41,239 bases of DNA from a virus: the IMG/VR virus record IMGVR_UViG_3300032322_001625, positions 1 to 41,239 of that record; one strand, written 5' to 3'. This document shows positions 8,883-17,767 of this stretch, piece by piece. The notes below the pieces were generated by a model, which made no database searches, was not told the origin of the DNA, and worked only from the letters and a program-made list of their open reading frames with translations. Both the position numbers and the translations under genes were made by a program. Every line of letters starts with the position of its first letter. Positions within the stretch are counted from its first letter, which is position 1.

Positions 8883-9271
8883 TAGAAGCTCCCGCCGAAC
8901 GCCACGACGTGAAACGTCTCGGCGTTGTTGGTCGAGGCCCGGAGAGAGAACAGGTTCGGAAGCAGGAGCGGACGATTGTCACCGAAGGTCACGTCCACCT
9001 GAAACGCCGGAACCGTGCCAGACGGCGTAATGGCCGGGACCGGAACCTCGTCGATGAGACGGGCGTTCGTGCCATCATGCACGAATAGGCGAATCATGCC
9101 CGCCGTGGTGGTGCCGGTGGCGCGGATCGTCACGCGCTCGACACGCGAGCCAGAGGCGCCCGCCGTCAGCACCGTGCCGAGAGTGCCGCTGCCATCGCGG
9201 GCCGTGTTGGCGGTGGAGATAACGGCGATGCCGCACTGGGCGGTCGCAGAGAAGTTCGGGGTTGCTGCCAT
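8882..9271 (-). CDS. Small beta-rich virion protein
   Basis: Encodes 129 residues, starting MAATPNFSATAQ. Nearly the whole sequence alternates small/polar and hydrophobic residues (VERVTIRATGTTTAGMIRLFVHD), as in a single beta-sandwich domain. The pattern resembles small phage proteins found beside fibre genes, but I cannot assign a named family. The gene lies 15 bases after the fibre gene at 9287-9931 and is coupled to the glycine-rich adhesin. It may be a fibre base, a fibre tip or a decoration protein. Confidence 0.7.
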   Translation of the reverse strand: MAATPNFSATAQCGIAVISTANTARDGSGTLGTVLTAGASGSRVERVTIRATGTTTAGMIRLFVHDGTNARLIDEVPVPAITPSGTVPAFQVDVTFGDNRPLLLPNLFSLRASTNNAETFHVVAFGGSF

Positions 9272-9286
9272 GGGTATGCCCTCGGT

Positions 9287-9931
9287 CTACCGGAAAGTGG
9301 AACGATTGTACAGGACCGACCCGACATCTGATACCGACGCTGACCATGAGAGATTGCCGCTGCCGTCGTTGATCAGCATGGTCCCTGCGGCTCCCTGCGA
9401 GGCAGGCCAGAGGTACGACACCGTGCGGAGAATGGTGTTGCCGCTGATCACCGAAAGGTTCTGGAGCGTGGCGAGGCCAGCGAGCCAGAGATCCTTGAAG
9501 CGGTTGGCGGTGCTGCCGAGGTCACGGGTGTTCGACGTGGAGGGCACCACATCCGAAGCCACCAGTGCGTTCAGCACCACGGTGTCGGTGGCCGCGTTGC
9601 CCAGCACGGTGTTGCCGGTCACCGTCAAGTCGGTGAACTGCACGGGGCCGTCTTCTCGGGCGTAGTCGATCTCTTCCCACGACGAACCGTTGTCGGACCA
9701 GAGCCGCACCGCGCCGATGTCCGTGGTCATCCACTTGCGGCCAGCCAACCCCGGAGCCGGTCGATCGATCAGCAGAGAGGACTGGACGTGGATGCCCGTG
9801 TCCGCGTCGTGCGCGACGTAGGCCGTCCGAAGCGTGTTGATGTTGCCGCGCACCACCGTCGCGTCCAGAGCCGCACCGTTGATTGGTGTGGTGAACGTGA
9901 CGACTGCATGAGAGCCAACGGTCGTCGACAT
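9287..9931 (-). CDS. Tail fibre protein
   Basis: Encodes 214 residues. Residues about 5-85 carry the module shared with the protein at 6766-7488 (VRGN...LRT, AHDAD..IH.Q, RPA). Residues about 90-170 contain the repeated beta-helix-like pattern seen in many phage fibres, with TRDLGSTANRFKDLWLAGLA followed by NLSV. The end (VLYNRSTFR) is polar. It is coupled by a TGATG-type overlap to the beta-propeller nozzle gene upstream. A fibre attached to the nozzle, as in P22-type tails, is the natural reading. Confidence 0.8.
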   Translation of the reverse strand: MSTTVGSHAVVTFTTPINGAALDATVVRGNINTLRTAYVAHDADTGIHVQSSLLIDRPAPGLAGRKWMTTDIGAVRLWSDNGSSWEEIDYAREDGPVQFTDLTVTGNTVLGNAATDTVVLNALVASDVVPSTSNTRDLGSTANRFKDLWLAGLATLQNLSVISGNTILRTVSYLWPASQGAAGTMLINDGSGNLSWSASVSDVGSVLYNRSTFR

Positions 9932-11463
9932 CAGCGCCGTCCGAGTGAGAAGGTTTCCATCTGGAAGCGGGACAGGACGGGGAGACCCTCGCCGCTGTCC
10001 ACCACGCGCACATCAACGAAATATCCCAGCCCGCCCATCGGAATGCGATAGCTGCGGCTGGACCCAGAGGACCACACGCCAGACCCCCATGATCCGAAGC
10101 CCCACAGCCCGAACGAGGACACCGGCAGTTCGAACGTCCCAGCGGTCGTGTCCGTCTCCCACGACACGGCGCACTGGTCTGAGCCGCGCAGGTTGGCGGT
10201 GAGGTAGCCCCAGCGCAGCGACTTGGCCAGCGCATCGTCTCCGAAGTACAGCCGGTGGAACTGCACCGTCATGGTGTAGCGTGTCCCGCCGGTGCCATCC
10301 GCTGCCACGTTGTCCAGATTGGCCTCAGGCGAGTCGCAGAGGCTGACCCATCCGCTGTCATCGCCACGCAGGAGGATCGGCAGGCCGTCGGCGTCGAGTG
10401 CTTCGAACAACGCCGTCGTGTCCGGACTGACGTAGCCCTCGTCGAACGGGCCAGCCCACGCATCGAGGATCGTGTGGTAGAGGTAGACGCCAACCTGCGG
10501 GATGGTGATCCAGAGTTCGCGGGTGGCCCGGTTGAATGCCGCCCGGATGTTCCCGAACTCCGCCTCACCCAGCGAGCGGATGATCGGGAGCAGGGGGTCC
10601 GGGGTTTGAACGGTGCCAACCGCTGCCACCTCCGCTTCGTTGCAGCGGTAGAGGCCGCGCTCTGACAGGAAGTACGCCACGTTGCGGACGTTGACGATCG
10701 ACTTCGCGGCGATGATCCCCACGTCCTGCGTAACTGCCGCCGGATCGACTTCGATGTCGTCCTGCCCGTAGCCGGTCAGGCGCGAGATGCCGCGCTTGTG
10801 GAAGATCAGGAGCGACGTGCCCACGCTGGCCAGCCCGACGGTGCGCTCATCTCCGAAGGTGCGGACGACGATCTGCCCGCCGCCGATCGACCCGTTCCCC
10901 AGCCCGTTGCCGTTGTTGATGGGCGAGTAGAAGATCGAGTCCGGGAAGGCCGGGTTGCCGCAGCCCCAGAGCCGCTCGTTATGCACGACGATATCCGTGA
11001 CATCCACCGTGCCTGCGATGTTCGTGGCCAGCGTCGTGCCATCCCAACGGTTCAAGAGACCCCCGTCTGCGATGTACACCACGTCGTTGGTGCCATCGCG
11101 GAACTGGGCGAACGACGGAGGGACCGTGGTGGACAGCCCAATCCCCTGATCGGTGGGGGTGAGCGGGAACCCGCCATACACCATCGTGAACAGCCTGCCA
11201 TTGCAGACCGCCATGATCTGGGGACTGCCAACGTCCTTGCGCCACAGGAAGCCATTGAGGATGGCTCCCCCGGCCAGTGGCGACGTGGTCGTGCGCTGCA
11301 GCCCCTGCCGTTTCGTGACCGCCCCGTACTCCGTGAGACGAGCGTTGGTGGCCACCCGAAGCTGCGATGGTGTCAGCGCCGTGTCATCGGAGATCGTGTT
11401 CAGCCCGCCACTCATGGCAGGCTGCTGATCCATCAGCTTGGTGCCGCCGGGTTCAGCGGCCAT
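9931..11463 (-). CDS. Tail nozzle/hub protein, beta-propeller type (P22 gp10 / T7 gp12 analogue)
   Basis: Encodes 510 residues from the ATG at 11463, which shares a base with the upstream TGA (TGATG); an ATG at 11475 would add 4 residues. It has repeated beta-blade-like units with motifs such as YGAVTKRQGL, LWRKDVGSP, VVYIADGG, NRWDGT and ERLWGCG, then a region with GYVSPDTTALFEA and SSGSSRSYRIP. This blade pattern, with an N-terminal GGLNTI segment, is typical of the tail tubular/nozzle proteins of short-tailed phages (P22 gp10, T7 gp12 class). About 470-800 residues is usual, so it looks complete. It follows the adaptor gene and precedes the fibres, as expected for a tail nozzle. Confidence 0.85.
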   Translation of the reverse strand: MAAEPGGTKLMDQQPAMSGGLNTISDDTALTPSQLRVATNARLTEYGAVTKRQGLQRTTTSPLAGGAILNGFLWRKDVGSPQIMAVCNGRLFTMVYGGFPLTPTDQGIGLSTTVPPSFAQFRDGTNDVVYIADGGLLNRWDGTTLATNIAGTVDVTDIVVHNERLWGCGNPAFPDSIFYSPINNGNGLGNGSIGGGQIVVRTFGDERTVGLASVGTSLLIFHKRGISRLTGYGQDDIEVDPAAVTQDVGIIAAKSIVNVRNVAYFLSERGLYRCNEAEVAAVGTVQTPDPLLPIIRSLGEAEFGNIRAAFNRATRELWITIPQVGVYLYHTILDAWAGPFDEGYVSPDTTALFEALDADGLPILLRGDDSGWVSLCDSPEANLDNVAADGTGGTRYTMTVQFHRLYFGDDALAKSLRWGYLTANLRGSDQCAVSWETDTTAGTFELPVSSFGLWGFGSWGSGVWSSGSSRSYRIPMGGLGYFVDVRVVDSGEGLPVLSRFQMETFSLGRR

Positions 11464-12146
11464 CAGCCACCCCACTCAGTGCGGCTGTCCGGATAGGCCA
11501 TCAGGCGCGGCTTGATCGTGCGGCGAGCGAGGTCGCTGAGGAGGTCCGCCCGCTCCTCGTCGGCCAGCCGCTTGTAGGCCATCGCGGCCTGCATTTCTGC
11601 GCCACCCTTGATCAGCAGCTTGTAGGCCGCGTTGTAGGCCAGCAGCGGTTCGGAGTTCTGTGGGAAGTCGATCACCGAGTTGTTGTTGGCCAGATCGCTG
11701 AGGGCCGTGGGCTTGTAGTTCACGGCGACGTACAGCGCCTGCTGGGCCACGGGCAGGATCTGCAGCTGCTCCCCGGCGAAGTAGAAGAGCCGGTGGTAGG
11801 CCTGCGGCGTCCAGTTCGTCAGCGCCCCCATGGGCACGTCCTGAAACTCCGTCTGCTCGTACAGGGTGACGCCATCCGAGACAGAGAGGATGCGGTACCA
11901 GTTCCGCTGGGTGTCCCCCGTCCCGGTGTTGAGCGCGGACGACGGGATGACACCATTCGCGTCCGTCTGCAGCGTGAGCATCTGCATCCGGTACGTCGGC
12001 TGGGCCTGCAGGATGTTCGACCACTCCTCGTCGTAGACGTTGGCGAGGATGGTCATGATGATGCTGTCGCTCCAGCGCGTAGAGTCGACAGCATCCATGA
12101 ACTCCCGCGTCATGTCCATCAACTGCTGTCGCGTCTGCTGGGCCAT
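11463..12146 (-). CDS. Head-to-tail adaptor protein (P22 gp4 / T7 gp11 class)
   Basis: Encodes 227 residues, mostly helical. The N-terminus (QQLMDMTREFMDAVDSTRWS) and the centre (NWYRILSVSDGVTLYEQTEF; YVAVNYKPTALSD; NSEPLLAYNAAYKLLIKGG) match the style of phage tail tubular/adaptor proteins that plug the portal ring. Its position, between capsid-associated genes and the beta-propeller nozzle, is the standard one. The length is within the family range (about 160-230). The C-terminus is helical and Arg-rich. Assignment rests on motif recall and gene order. Confidence 0.8.
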   Translation of the reverse strand: MAQQTRQQLMDMTREFMDAVDSTRWSDSIIMTILANVYDEEWSNILQAQPTYRMQMLTLQTDANGVIPSSALNTGTGDTQRNWYRILSVSDGVTLYEQTEFQDVPMGALTNWTPQAYHRLFYFAGEQLQILPVAQQALYVAVNYKPTALSDLANNNSVIDFPQNSEPLLAYNAAYKLLIKGGAEMQAAMAYKRLADEERADLLSDLARRTIKPRLMAYPDSRTEWGG

Positions 12147-12164
12147 CGGTCGCGGGGCGAGAGG

Positions 12165-12602
12165 TTAGGTCTTGCGAGTGCGCCGCGTCTTGGTCGTACC
12201 AGAGGGATCGGGGCGGTCCAGCACTTCGGCCAGCGCGGCTTCCACCTGTGGGCGCAGCGCGTCGTGTTCGTTGAAGTCCACCACATGGTCTGCGATGCGC
12301 TGGACCTCTTCCTTCGGGAACTGCCGGAGACAGCGCTGCAGGTGCGACGGCGCGTCCTCCAGCGAGCAGTCCGCCGGGAGGTAGCCCACAATGTCGATGG
12401 CACGATTCGGGTCGATCTCCTGCGACTGGATGTGCTTCCAGCGCTCGTCCCGTTCGTCCCACCGCAGGCAGATCGCCCAGTGGGTGGTCATGCCTTGGAG
12501 GAACCGGAGTTCCAGTCGGGGGTGAACCGCCCGAAGCCGCCGCTGGATCTCCGGCGACGGCTCCGGGTTGCCCCGGTGGTTGAGCAGGGCCACGCTCGCC
12601 AT
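12165..12602 (-). CDS. Hypothetical protein between decoration and adaptor genes
   Basis: Encodes 145 residues starting at the ATG at 12602, coupled (TGATG) to the preceding gene. The centre has a Trp-rich patch (THWAICLRWDERDERWKHIQ), then helices and a basic, Lys/Arg/Thr-rich C-terminus. I recognise no family. Conservation of this slot in short-tailed phages suggests a small head-completion or capsid-associated protein; this is inference. Confidence 0.65.
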   Translation of the reverse strand: MASVALLNHRGNPEPSPEIQRRLRAVHPRLELRFLQGMTTHWAICLRWDERDERWKHIQSQEIDPNRAIDIVGYLPADCSLEDAPSHLQRCLRQFPKEEVQRIADHVVDFNEHDALRPQVEAALAEVLDRPDPSGTTKTRRTRKT

Positions 12603-13042
12603 CAGGCCTGCACCAGCAGTTCGGTGTTCACGACGAGGAACGTCGGCTGCGTGTCCACGGTGCCAGACGCTGTCACCGCGAACTCCAGCGTGTCACCGGG
12701 GCGCAGCGTGCGCTGGGCTTCGGTGGTAGTGGCGAGGAAGACGAGCGCCGACCCCTCGCGGGTGGTCAGCGTTTCGAGATCGATCGCTGCCGTGAGGACC
12801 ACGGGGGTGTTGGTCACCGCATCGTACTTCTGCAGAACGCCCGTGATCGTGCCGCCCGCCGACGCGGCGAGGACCGTGGATGACACGGTGGCACGGTTGA
12901 TATACGACACGGCGGGGACACCGCCGAAGTTGTACGTCGTGGTGGCCGAGTTGGCGATGTTGGAGAACACCTGACCCTTCGTGAAGACCGGGTGCGTCCC
13001 GAATCGGCCCGGAGGCGGAGCGAACATGTTGCCAGCGGACAT
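12602..13042 (-). CDS. Beta-rich capsid decoration-like protein
   Basis: Encodes 146 residues from the ATG at 13042, preceded by AGAGGTGA 4 bases upstream, a good Shine-Dalgarno site. The sequence is rich in Thr, Val, Ala and Gly with beta-alternation (SYINRATVSSTVLAASAGGT; LRPGDTLEFAVTASG) and has no charged helices. Immediately downstream of the major capsid gene, such a single beta-sandwich protein is commonly a decoration or head fibre protein. A stable hairpin separates it from the capsid gene. Function is inferred. Confidence 0.7.
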   Translation of the reverse strand: MSAGNMFAPPPGRFGTHPVFTKGQVFSNIANSATTTYNFGGVPAVSYINRATVSSTVLAASAGGTITGVLQKYDAVTNTPVVLTAAIDLETLTTREGSALVFLATTTEAQRTLRPGDTLEFAVTASGTVDTQPTFLVVNTELLVQA

Positions 13043-13067
13043 GGATCACCTCTGAAAGAAGGGGAAT

Positions 13068-13091
13068 GGGGGGAGGCCGAAGCCTCCCCCC
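13068..13091 (-). terminator. Stable C(UUCG)G hairpin after the major capsid gene
   Basis: Read leftward, GGGGGGAGGC-TTCG-GCCTCCCCCC is a perfect 10-bp stem with a UUCG tetraloop closed by C-G, starting 8 bases after the capsid stop at 13100. The downstream stretch is pyrimidine-rich (ATTCCCCTTCTTTC) but has no clean T run. It may be a partial terminator or an mRNA 3'-end protector that lets capsid mRNA exceed downstream mRNA. Confidence 0.75.
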
Positions 13092-13099
13092 GACGATCA

Positions 13100-14419
13100 T
13101 CAGGCAACGTGCGTGTAGCGCACGGTGTCCGTGTACCCCGTGATCATGCCCATCGCGTTACGCGCAAGGCAGGCGAGGTTGCCGTACCAGCCGTAGGTCG
13201 TTTCGAAGGCGTCACGACCCTGCAGCCAGCGCCACGGACCCGCCCCTTCGAACTCGATGAAGCCCCAGTCCTTGGCATCCACCCACGCGAGCGAGGGGAT
13301 GTGGAGGAGGTAGATCGTGCCCGCAGGGACGTAGTAGTCGAGGAAGCACTTGATGCCGCAGATGCTGACCCCCTTGTACCCGCCCTTGATCTCCGTCGCG
13401 AACGAGCCGTTGCCGTCGAAGCGGCGCTGGGCGACCATCGACTCCATGAGACGCTTGCCCACGCCGGGGGTCGTCATCATGAAGAAGTCCTGCGGGCGGG
13501 TCATGGCATCCTTGCCAGAACGCCCGTTGAGGCGCTGGATCAGATCCCACACGTCCGACTCCGTCGGCTGGTTCACGTCCGGGGTGTCGGTGCCCGCGAC
13601 GAGGCGCACCGCATCCCAGATGGGATAGGTCGACGCCGACTGGCCGTGCAGCGTGGCGTAGCTGCCGCCACGGTTGGTGATGTTCACCAGCCCGTTCATG
13701 GCCGCGTTGAACGAGTCGTCGTTCACCGTGGCCTTGACGATGATGTCGCCCGCCACCACCGACGCCGTGCCGGGAGACGCGATGGTGATCGTGGCGTTGT
13801 CGCCGCTGACCGCGATGGCGGTGATCGCCGCCTTGCCCGAACGGAGGGTGACACCGTTGGAGCTACGGAAGGCGATGTAGTCGCCCACCGAGAGGAGGAG
13901 CGACCCCTGACCAGCACCCGCGAGACCGTAGGGGCTGCTGATGACGTACACCGTGTCCGACGTGCGCGAGGCGACGAGCGCCACCACACCGTCCGACTTG
14001 TTGTGCAGCGCCTGCTGCATGAGGAGACGGGAGGCGTCCTTGATTTCCTCCATCGTCTTGGTGGCGATGGTGGTGAAGGCCGCTTCCTTGTTCTGGGTGC
14101 CGACGAAGGCGAGGCCGTCGATCTGCCGCGTGGTGTAGGCGCGGACGACGCCGACGTTGCCCTGCACTTCCTGCGCCGTCGTGTCAGGCGGGAAGAAGCC
14201 CGCCTGCGAGAACGTCGACCCAGCGGGGCGACCGACGACGATGTCGAAGAAGACGTTGCTGCCGCCCCACCGCATGTTGCGAGCGCCGCCTGCGCGGCCC
14301 TTCTCCAGCTGGGCGAGGAACGGGGTGACGAGGTTCTGCACCTTCTCGCGGAACTGACTGTAGACGTTCTTCAGCAGACCCGTGAGTTCGGCATCGGTAA
14401 TGACTGTGGGATTCGGCAT
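13100..14419 (-). CDS. Major capsid protein (HK97 fold, P22 gp5-like)
   Basis: Encodes 439 residues (P22 gp5 is about 430). The N-terminal helix region (TGLLKNVYSQFREKVQN) is followed by a beta/alpha core with VFFDIVVGRPAG, TRQIDGLAF and KTMEEIKDASRLLMQQALHN. A Thr/Val-rich inserted domain (about 170-235; ITAIAVSGDNATITIASPG) resembles the I-domain-like insertion of P22-type capsids. The C-terminal half has DFFMMTTPGVGKRLMESM and a Trp/Gly-rich end. It follows the scaffold gene and precedes a decoration-like gene. Fold assignment is by gene order, length and sequence style. The start is the ATG at 14419. Confidence 0.9.
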   Translation of the reverse strand: MPNPTVITDAELTGLLKNVYSQFREKVQNLVTPFLAQLEKGRAGGARNMRWGGSNVFFDIVVGRPAGSTFSQAGFFPPDTTAQEVQGNVGVVRAYTTRQIDGLAFVGTQNKEAAFTTIATKTMEEIKDASRLLMQQALHNKSDGVVALVASRTSDTVYVISSPYGLAGAGQGSLLLSVGDYIAFRSSNGVTLRSGKAAITAIAVSGDNATITIASPGTASVVAGDIIVKATVNDDSFNAAMNGLVNITNRGGSYATLHGQSASTYPIWDAVRLVAGTDTPDVNQPTESDVWDLIQRLNGRSGKDAMTRPQDFFMMTTPGVGKRLMESMVAQRRFDGNGSFATEIKGGYKGVSICGIKCFLDYYVPAGTIYLLHIPSLAWVDAKDWGFIEFEGAGPWRWLQGRDAFETTYGWYGNLACLARNAMGMITGYTDTVRYTHVA

Positions 14420-14437
14420 GATGGTTCCTGCTAGGGG

Positions 14438-15529
14438 TTAGCTACGAAAGTTGGCAAGGGCACTCGACAGTGCCGATGACACCGCATCATCGACCGTGGC
14501 AGGCTTGGGGGAGGGCTTGGCCCCAGCAGGGACGGCTCCCGCCTTCCCACTGCTGGGCTTCAGCTTCTGCCCCACCAGCCGCTTGGCCTTCTGCGCCTCG
14601 GCTCGCGCCCGCTCCAGTTCAGCAGTGGCCTTTTCGGTCTTGGCCACGACTGGCTGACGACGGCGTCCGTGGACGGCTTGCGCCCACAACGCGAGATCCT
14701 CGACGATGTACTTGCGGATAGCTTCGTAGCGTGAAGCCGGGACATAGGGCACCCCGTTGGGGGCCGTCACAGCTTGCGCCATCATCGCCATCTCCAGCTT
14801 CTCTTCCAGTTCCTCGATGGTGACGGTCGGCAGTGCAGTCGCGATGAGGCGAATGGCTGGCTCGACTTCCGTCGCGAAGAACGCTTCACCGACTTCCTCA
14901 ATCTTCTGGAGTTGCTGGGCCAGCTGCAAGTCCGTGACTTGCTGTTCGGCCCGCTCCGCCCGCTTTTCCGGGGAGTTCTCCTCCAGATAGGCGGCATGGA
15001 CCCGCTCCCGGAAGTCGTCGTCCGTGAGGAGGCGCTCCATCTCCTGCTCCCGCTGGGCGACCAGCGCCTCGTACTCCTTGATCCGCCCTTCGGTCTCCTG
15101 CTTCAGCTTTGTCTCCCGCTCCTGCGAGTAGACGCCCCACTGTGCCAACTTGACGACCTGATCGAGGCGATCGGTTCGCACCTTCCCGTTCGCCTTGTAC
15201 TCGACCATCAGGGCAGGGACTTCGACTTCTCCTTCGGCGTCGAGGAGTCGGAACTCGGTGGCGAGATCACCTTCCACAGAGGGGACAGCCACGAATCCTT
15301 CGGGGAGGGTTGCCGGTTCATCAGCGCCAGCGTCTTCGCCTCCCTCTTCCCGATCGCCTTCGTCAGCAGCTTCCTCTGCGTTCGGTTCACTCGGTTCCTC
15401 CTCGGTGGTGTCCTCGCCGTCCGACGCGCTGGCGGTGTCTTCGACCCTGTCATCCACGGGGATGGCAGCGATTGAAGAGGACACGGCATCGGCAATGGCG
15501 TCCTTGATGTCAAACACGGGAGCAGTCAT
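14438..15529 (-). CDS. Scaffolding protein
   Basis: Encodes 363 residues. Residues about 30-75 are extremely acidic (Glu/Asp/Ala), residues about 120-260 are a long charged coiled coil (EQEMERLLTDDDFRERV; EQQVTDLQLAQQLQKIEEV), and the C-terminus (about 290-363) is basic and Lys/Ala/Pro-rich. An acidic start, helical rod and basic capsid-binding tail are the standard features of podovirus scaffolds, and the gene sits between portal and major capsid genes. No protease motif is seen. The start is the ATG at 15529, 9 bases after the portal stop. Confidence 0.88.
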   Translation of the reverse strand: MTAPVFDIKDAIADAVSSSIAAIPVDDRVEDTASASDGEDTTEEEPSEPNAEEAADEGDREEGGEDAGADEPATLPEGFVAVPSVEGDLATEFRLLDAEGEVEVPALMVEYKANGKVRTDRLDQVVKLAQWGVYSQERETKLKQETEGRIKEYEALVAQREQEMERLLTDDDFRERVHAAYLEENSPEKRAERAEQQVTDLQLAQQLQKIEEVGEAFFATEVEPAIRLIATALPTVTIEELEEKLEMAMMAQAVTAPNGVPYVPASRYEAIRKYIVEDLALWAQAVHGRRRQPVVAKTEKATAELERARAEAQKAKRLVGQKLKPSSGKAGAVPAGAKPSPKPATVDDAVSSALSSALANFRS

Positions 15530-15538
15530 GTCTCGTCC

Positions 15539-17767
15539 TTACGGTTGGCGGGCCTGTATATCCGCGAGCCGTGCGGCGATCTCCACGTCCGGTGTGCCCG
15601 TGGCCTGCTGCTGCAGGAGCGGCGCGACACCGATCGGGGGATTCCCGGCGGCAAGGGGTAGCTGGCCCGGTGGCATGGCCGGGACAGACGCAGCCGCTGG
15701 GCCGCTCGGAGACGCACCGCCCGGACCACCCGGTGCGCCCGGTGAAGGGGGAGCCTTGCCCTGCTTGGCTCCTGCCTGATTCGCAAGCGCATTCCATCGC
15801 TGGATCGCCGCTTGGATGACAGACGGGTCGAGATCGTCCTGTGTCAGGATCTCCCGCTCCAGAATGTCCTGATGGATCGCCTCGTTGTCCGTCCACCGCA
15901 TCTCCGGAGGCTCTGCCATCATGCGGATGGCATCCGACACGCGGCGGGCACGGGCCTCCTGATCCTCGTCCGGGGTCTGCATGTCCTTGATGACCGCGAA
16001 CGGCTGGCGACGACGGTACTCCTTCATGTCCATCACGCCCGTCTGCAGCCAGTTGTCCATCAGGTACATGCGGAACGCCAGCGGCATCGGCATCATCGTC
16101 GTCGGCTCGACGCGCACATCCATCTGCCCGTCGAAGTCGCTGCTGCTGATCGCCCGTGCCAAGTCAGGGCGTCCCTTGCCCACCACGCCCAGCGAGCGCG
16201 GGAGGTCGTAGCCCCAGCCCATCGCGGCGATCGAGATCTTCGACCAGTCCGTGTAGGCCTGTGCCAACGAGACGATGACCGGCGAGAAGATGCGCTCCAG
16301 CTGTTCGCGGGTGGCAATGATGGCACGGCCCGACTCGCCGGTCACCTGCCCTCGGCTCATCCGGTTCCAGCCACTCGCGTCTTCGAACGCCGTCTTCTCC
16401 AGCGCCAGCGCCTCCTTCACGTCGGGGCCGACGGAGAAGCCGTTGATCGGCTGAATGCTCTCGCGCATGTCCCCCGCGCCCTTCACCTCGATCATCGAGG
16501 TCACGCCACCCAAGAACGTCTCCGTGACGATGGCATTGGGGCGCGTGAGGAAGCGCCCGCCGGAGTTGACCCGGATGTTCTCGGTCCACTTGGACAGCAG
16601 GGAGTTCACGCGCATCTGATGGTCGAGCCACTGCTCCATGATCGGGCGCGGGTAGTACGACGGGTCGCTGCTGCCGTCCGCCACGCGCACCACAGGGATG
16701 ACACCCCAGAGAAGCTCGGTGGGGCCGTACACCACCGTGTTGCCCACCACGATCATCTGCAGGCCTTGAGGGAGCACGTCCGGGTGCGGAGCCAAGTACA
16801 TCGTGAACCGCTCCACGGTGTCCTCGTCGCGCAGGCGCTGGCCCTCCCCGATCGTGGTCTGGGTCAGCACCCACGCGCCGATCCCCTCCGACCCGGCGTA
16901 GGACGGACTGTTTCCGGTGGACAGGTTCGCCTCGGCCCCGTCGAGGCCGGAGACGCCGTAGCGCCCAGCCGCCTCGCTGCGGGCAATGACTTCGCGGATG
17001 ATCACCCAGTTCGGGTCGATCGAGGCGGTGGCGTTGGATGACACGCGCACCTGTTCGGCCCGGAGGGTCTGACAATCCACGTCGCCCAGCGGTGCCTTCT
17101 CGCCGGGGCGGGTGCCAACCCGCTCGTCCCATGGCCCCTTGTCCGGGTTCCACCACAGGTGCCAGAACGCCACGCCGTCGGTCTGCGCCCAGAAGGCCGC
17201 TTCACGGCCAACACGGGTCATGCGCTGGCTTTCGTACTGGTACTCCAGTGCCAACTGCTGGGCCGTCGCCTTCCGCTTGTCATCCGGGTCTTGCGTCATC
17301 GGCGTGACCGAGAAGCCGGGGCGCTGATCCATCATGATCTGCAGGCGCTGGTCGAGCGCCTTGTCGACCATGTTGTACACGACACGGGCTGCGTCCTTGG
17401 GGCGGCGCGGCTCCTTCCAGCTGCCATACCCCTGCGACGAGATCCACTGCTGACCGGCCCGGAACAGCCGGTTCCGCTCCACCAGATGCAGATGCATCAG
17501 CACGGCATCGCGCCGGGACTCCCACTGCGCCCGGAGCCACGACGACCACGCCGCCTCGTCGACCTCCCCGTCCATCGCCAGCGGACACTGGTCGCCATAC
17601 ATCGCTCGGATCAGCGCCTTCTCCTCCTCGGAGTAGGGGCGCTCCTCCATCTCCGAGGGATTCGGAGCCACCTCGTCGTTCGGACCCATGGGGTTGTTGG
17701 TCAGCCCCTCCATGATCCGGGCGAACTCGTCGTCCGCCGACACCGCTTCCGCGTATGGCACGGTCAT
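15539..17767 (-). CDS. Portal protein (P22 gp1-like)
   Basis: Encodes 742 residues, close to the 725 of P22 gp1. Recognisable segments are RAQWESRRDAVLMHLHLVER (near 90), KALDQRLQIMMDQRPGFSV, ALEYQYESQRMTRVGREAAF with VAFWHLWWNP, VIREVIARSEAAGRYG and SRGQVTGESGRAIIATREQ, the kind of stem/clip motifs seen in podovirus portals. The C-terminal 100 residues are Pro/Gly/Ala-rich and probably form a flexible barrel or tail. It overlaps the upstream small membrane gene by ATGA and precedes the scaffold. It forms the dodecameric DNA channel on which the terminase packages DNA. Confidence 0.93.
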   Translation of the reverse strand: MTVPYAEAVSADDEFARIMEGLTNNPMGPNDEVAPNPSEMEERPYSEEEKALIRAMYGDQCPLAMDGEVDEAAWSSWLRAQWESRRDAVLMHLHLVERNRLFRAGQQWISSQGYGSWKEPRRPKDAARVVYNMVDKALDQRLQIMMDQRPGFSVTPMTQDPDDKRKATAQQLALEYQYESQRMTRVGREAAFWAQTDGVAFWHLWWNPDKGPWDERVGTRPGEKAPLGDVDCQTLRAEQVRVSSNATASIDPNWVIIREVIARSEAAGRYGVSGLDGAEANLSTGNSPSYAGSEGIGAWVLTQTTIGEGQRLRDEDTVERFTMYLAPHPDVLPQGLQMIVVGNTVVYGPTELLWGVIPVVRVADGSSDPSYYPRPIMEQWLDHQMRVNSLLSKWTENIRVNSGGRFLTRPNAIVTETFLGGVTSMIEVKGAGDMRESIQPINGFSVGPDVKEALALEKTAFEDASGWNRMSRGQVTGESGRAIIATREQLERIFSPVIVSLAQAYTDWSKISIAAMGWGYDLPRSLGVVGKGRPDLARAISSSDFDGQMDVRVEPTTMMPMPLAFRMYLMDNWLQTGVMDMKEYRRRQPFAVIKDMQTPDEDQEARARRVSDAIRMMAEPPEMRWTDNEAIHQDILEREILTQDDLDPSVIQAAIQRWNALANQAGAKQGKAPPSPGAPGGPGGASPSGPAAASVPAMPPGQLPLAAGNPPIGVAPLLQQQATGTPDVEIAARLADIQARQP

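Noticed and set aside
11367-14434. Plus-strand open frames of 535 and 480 residues opposite the adaptor, decoration and capsid genes
   Set aside because: Antisense shadows of genes with clear function; compositions dominated by Arg, Val, His and Gly.
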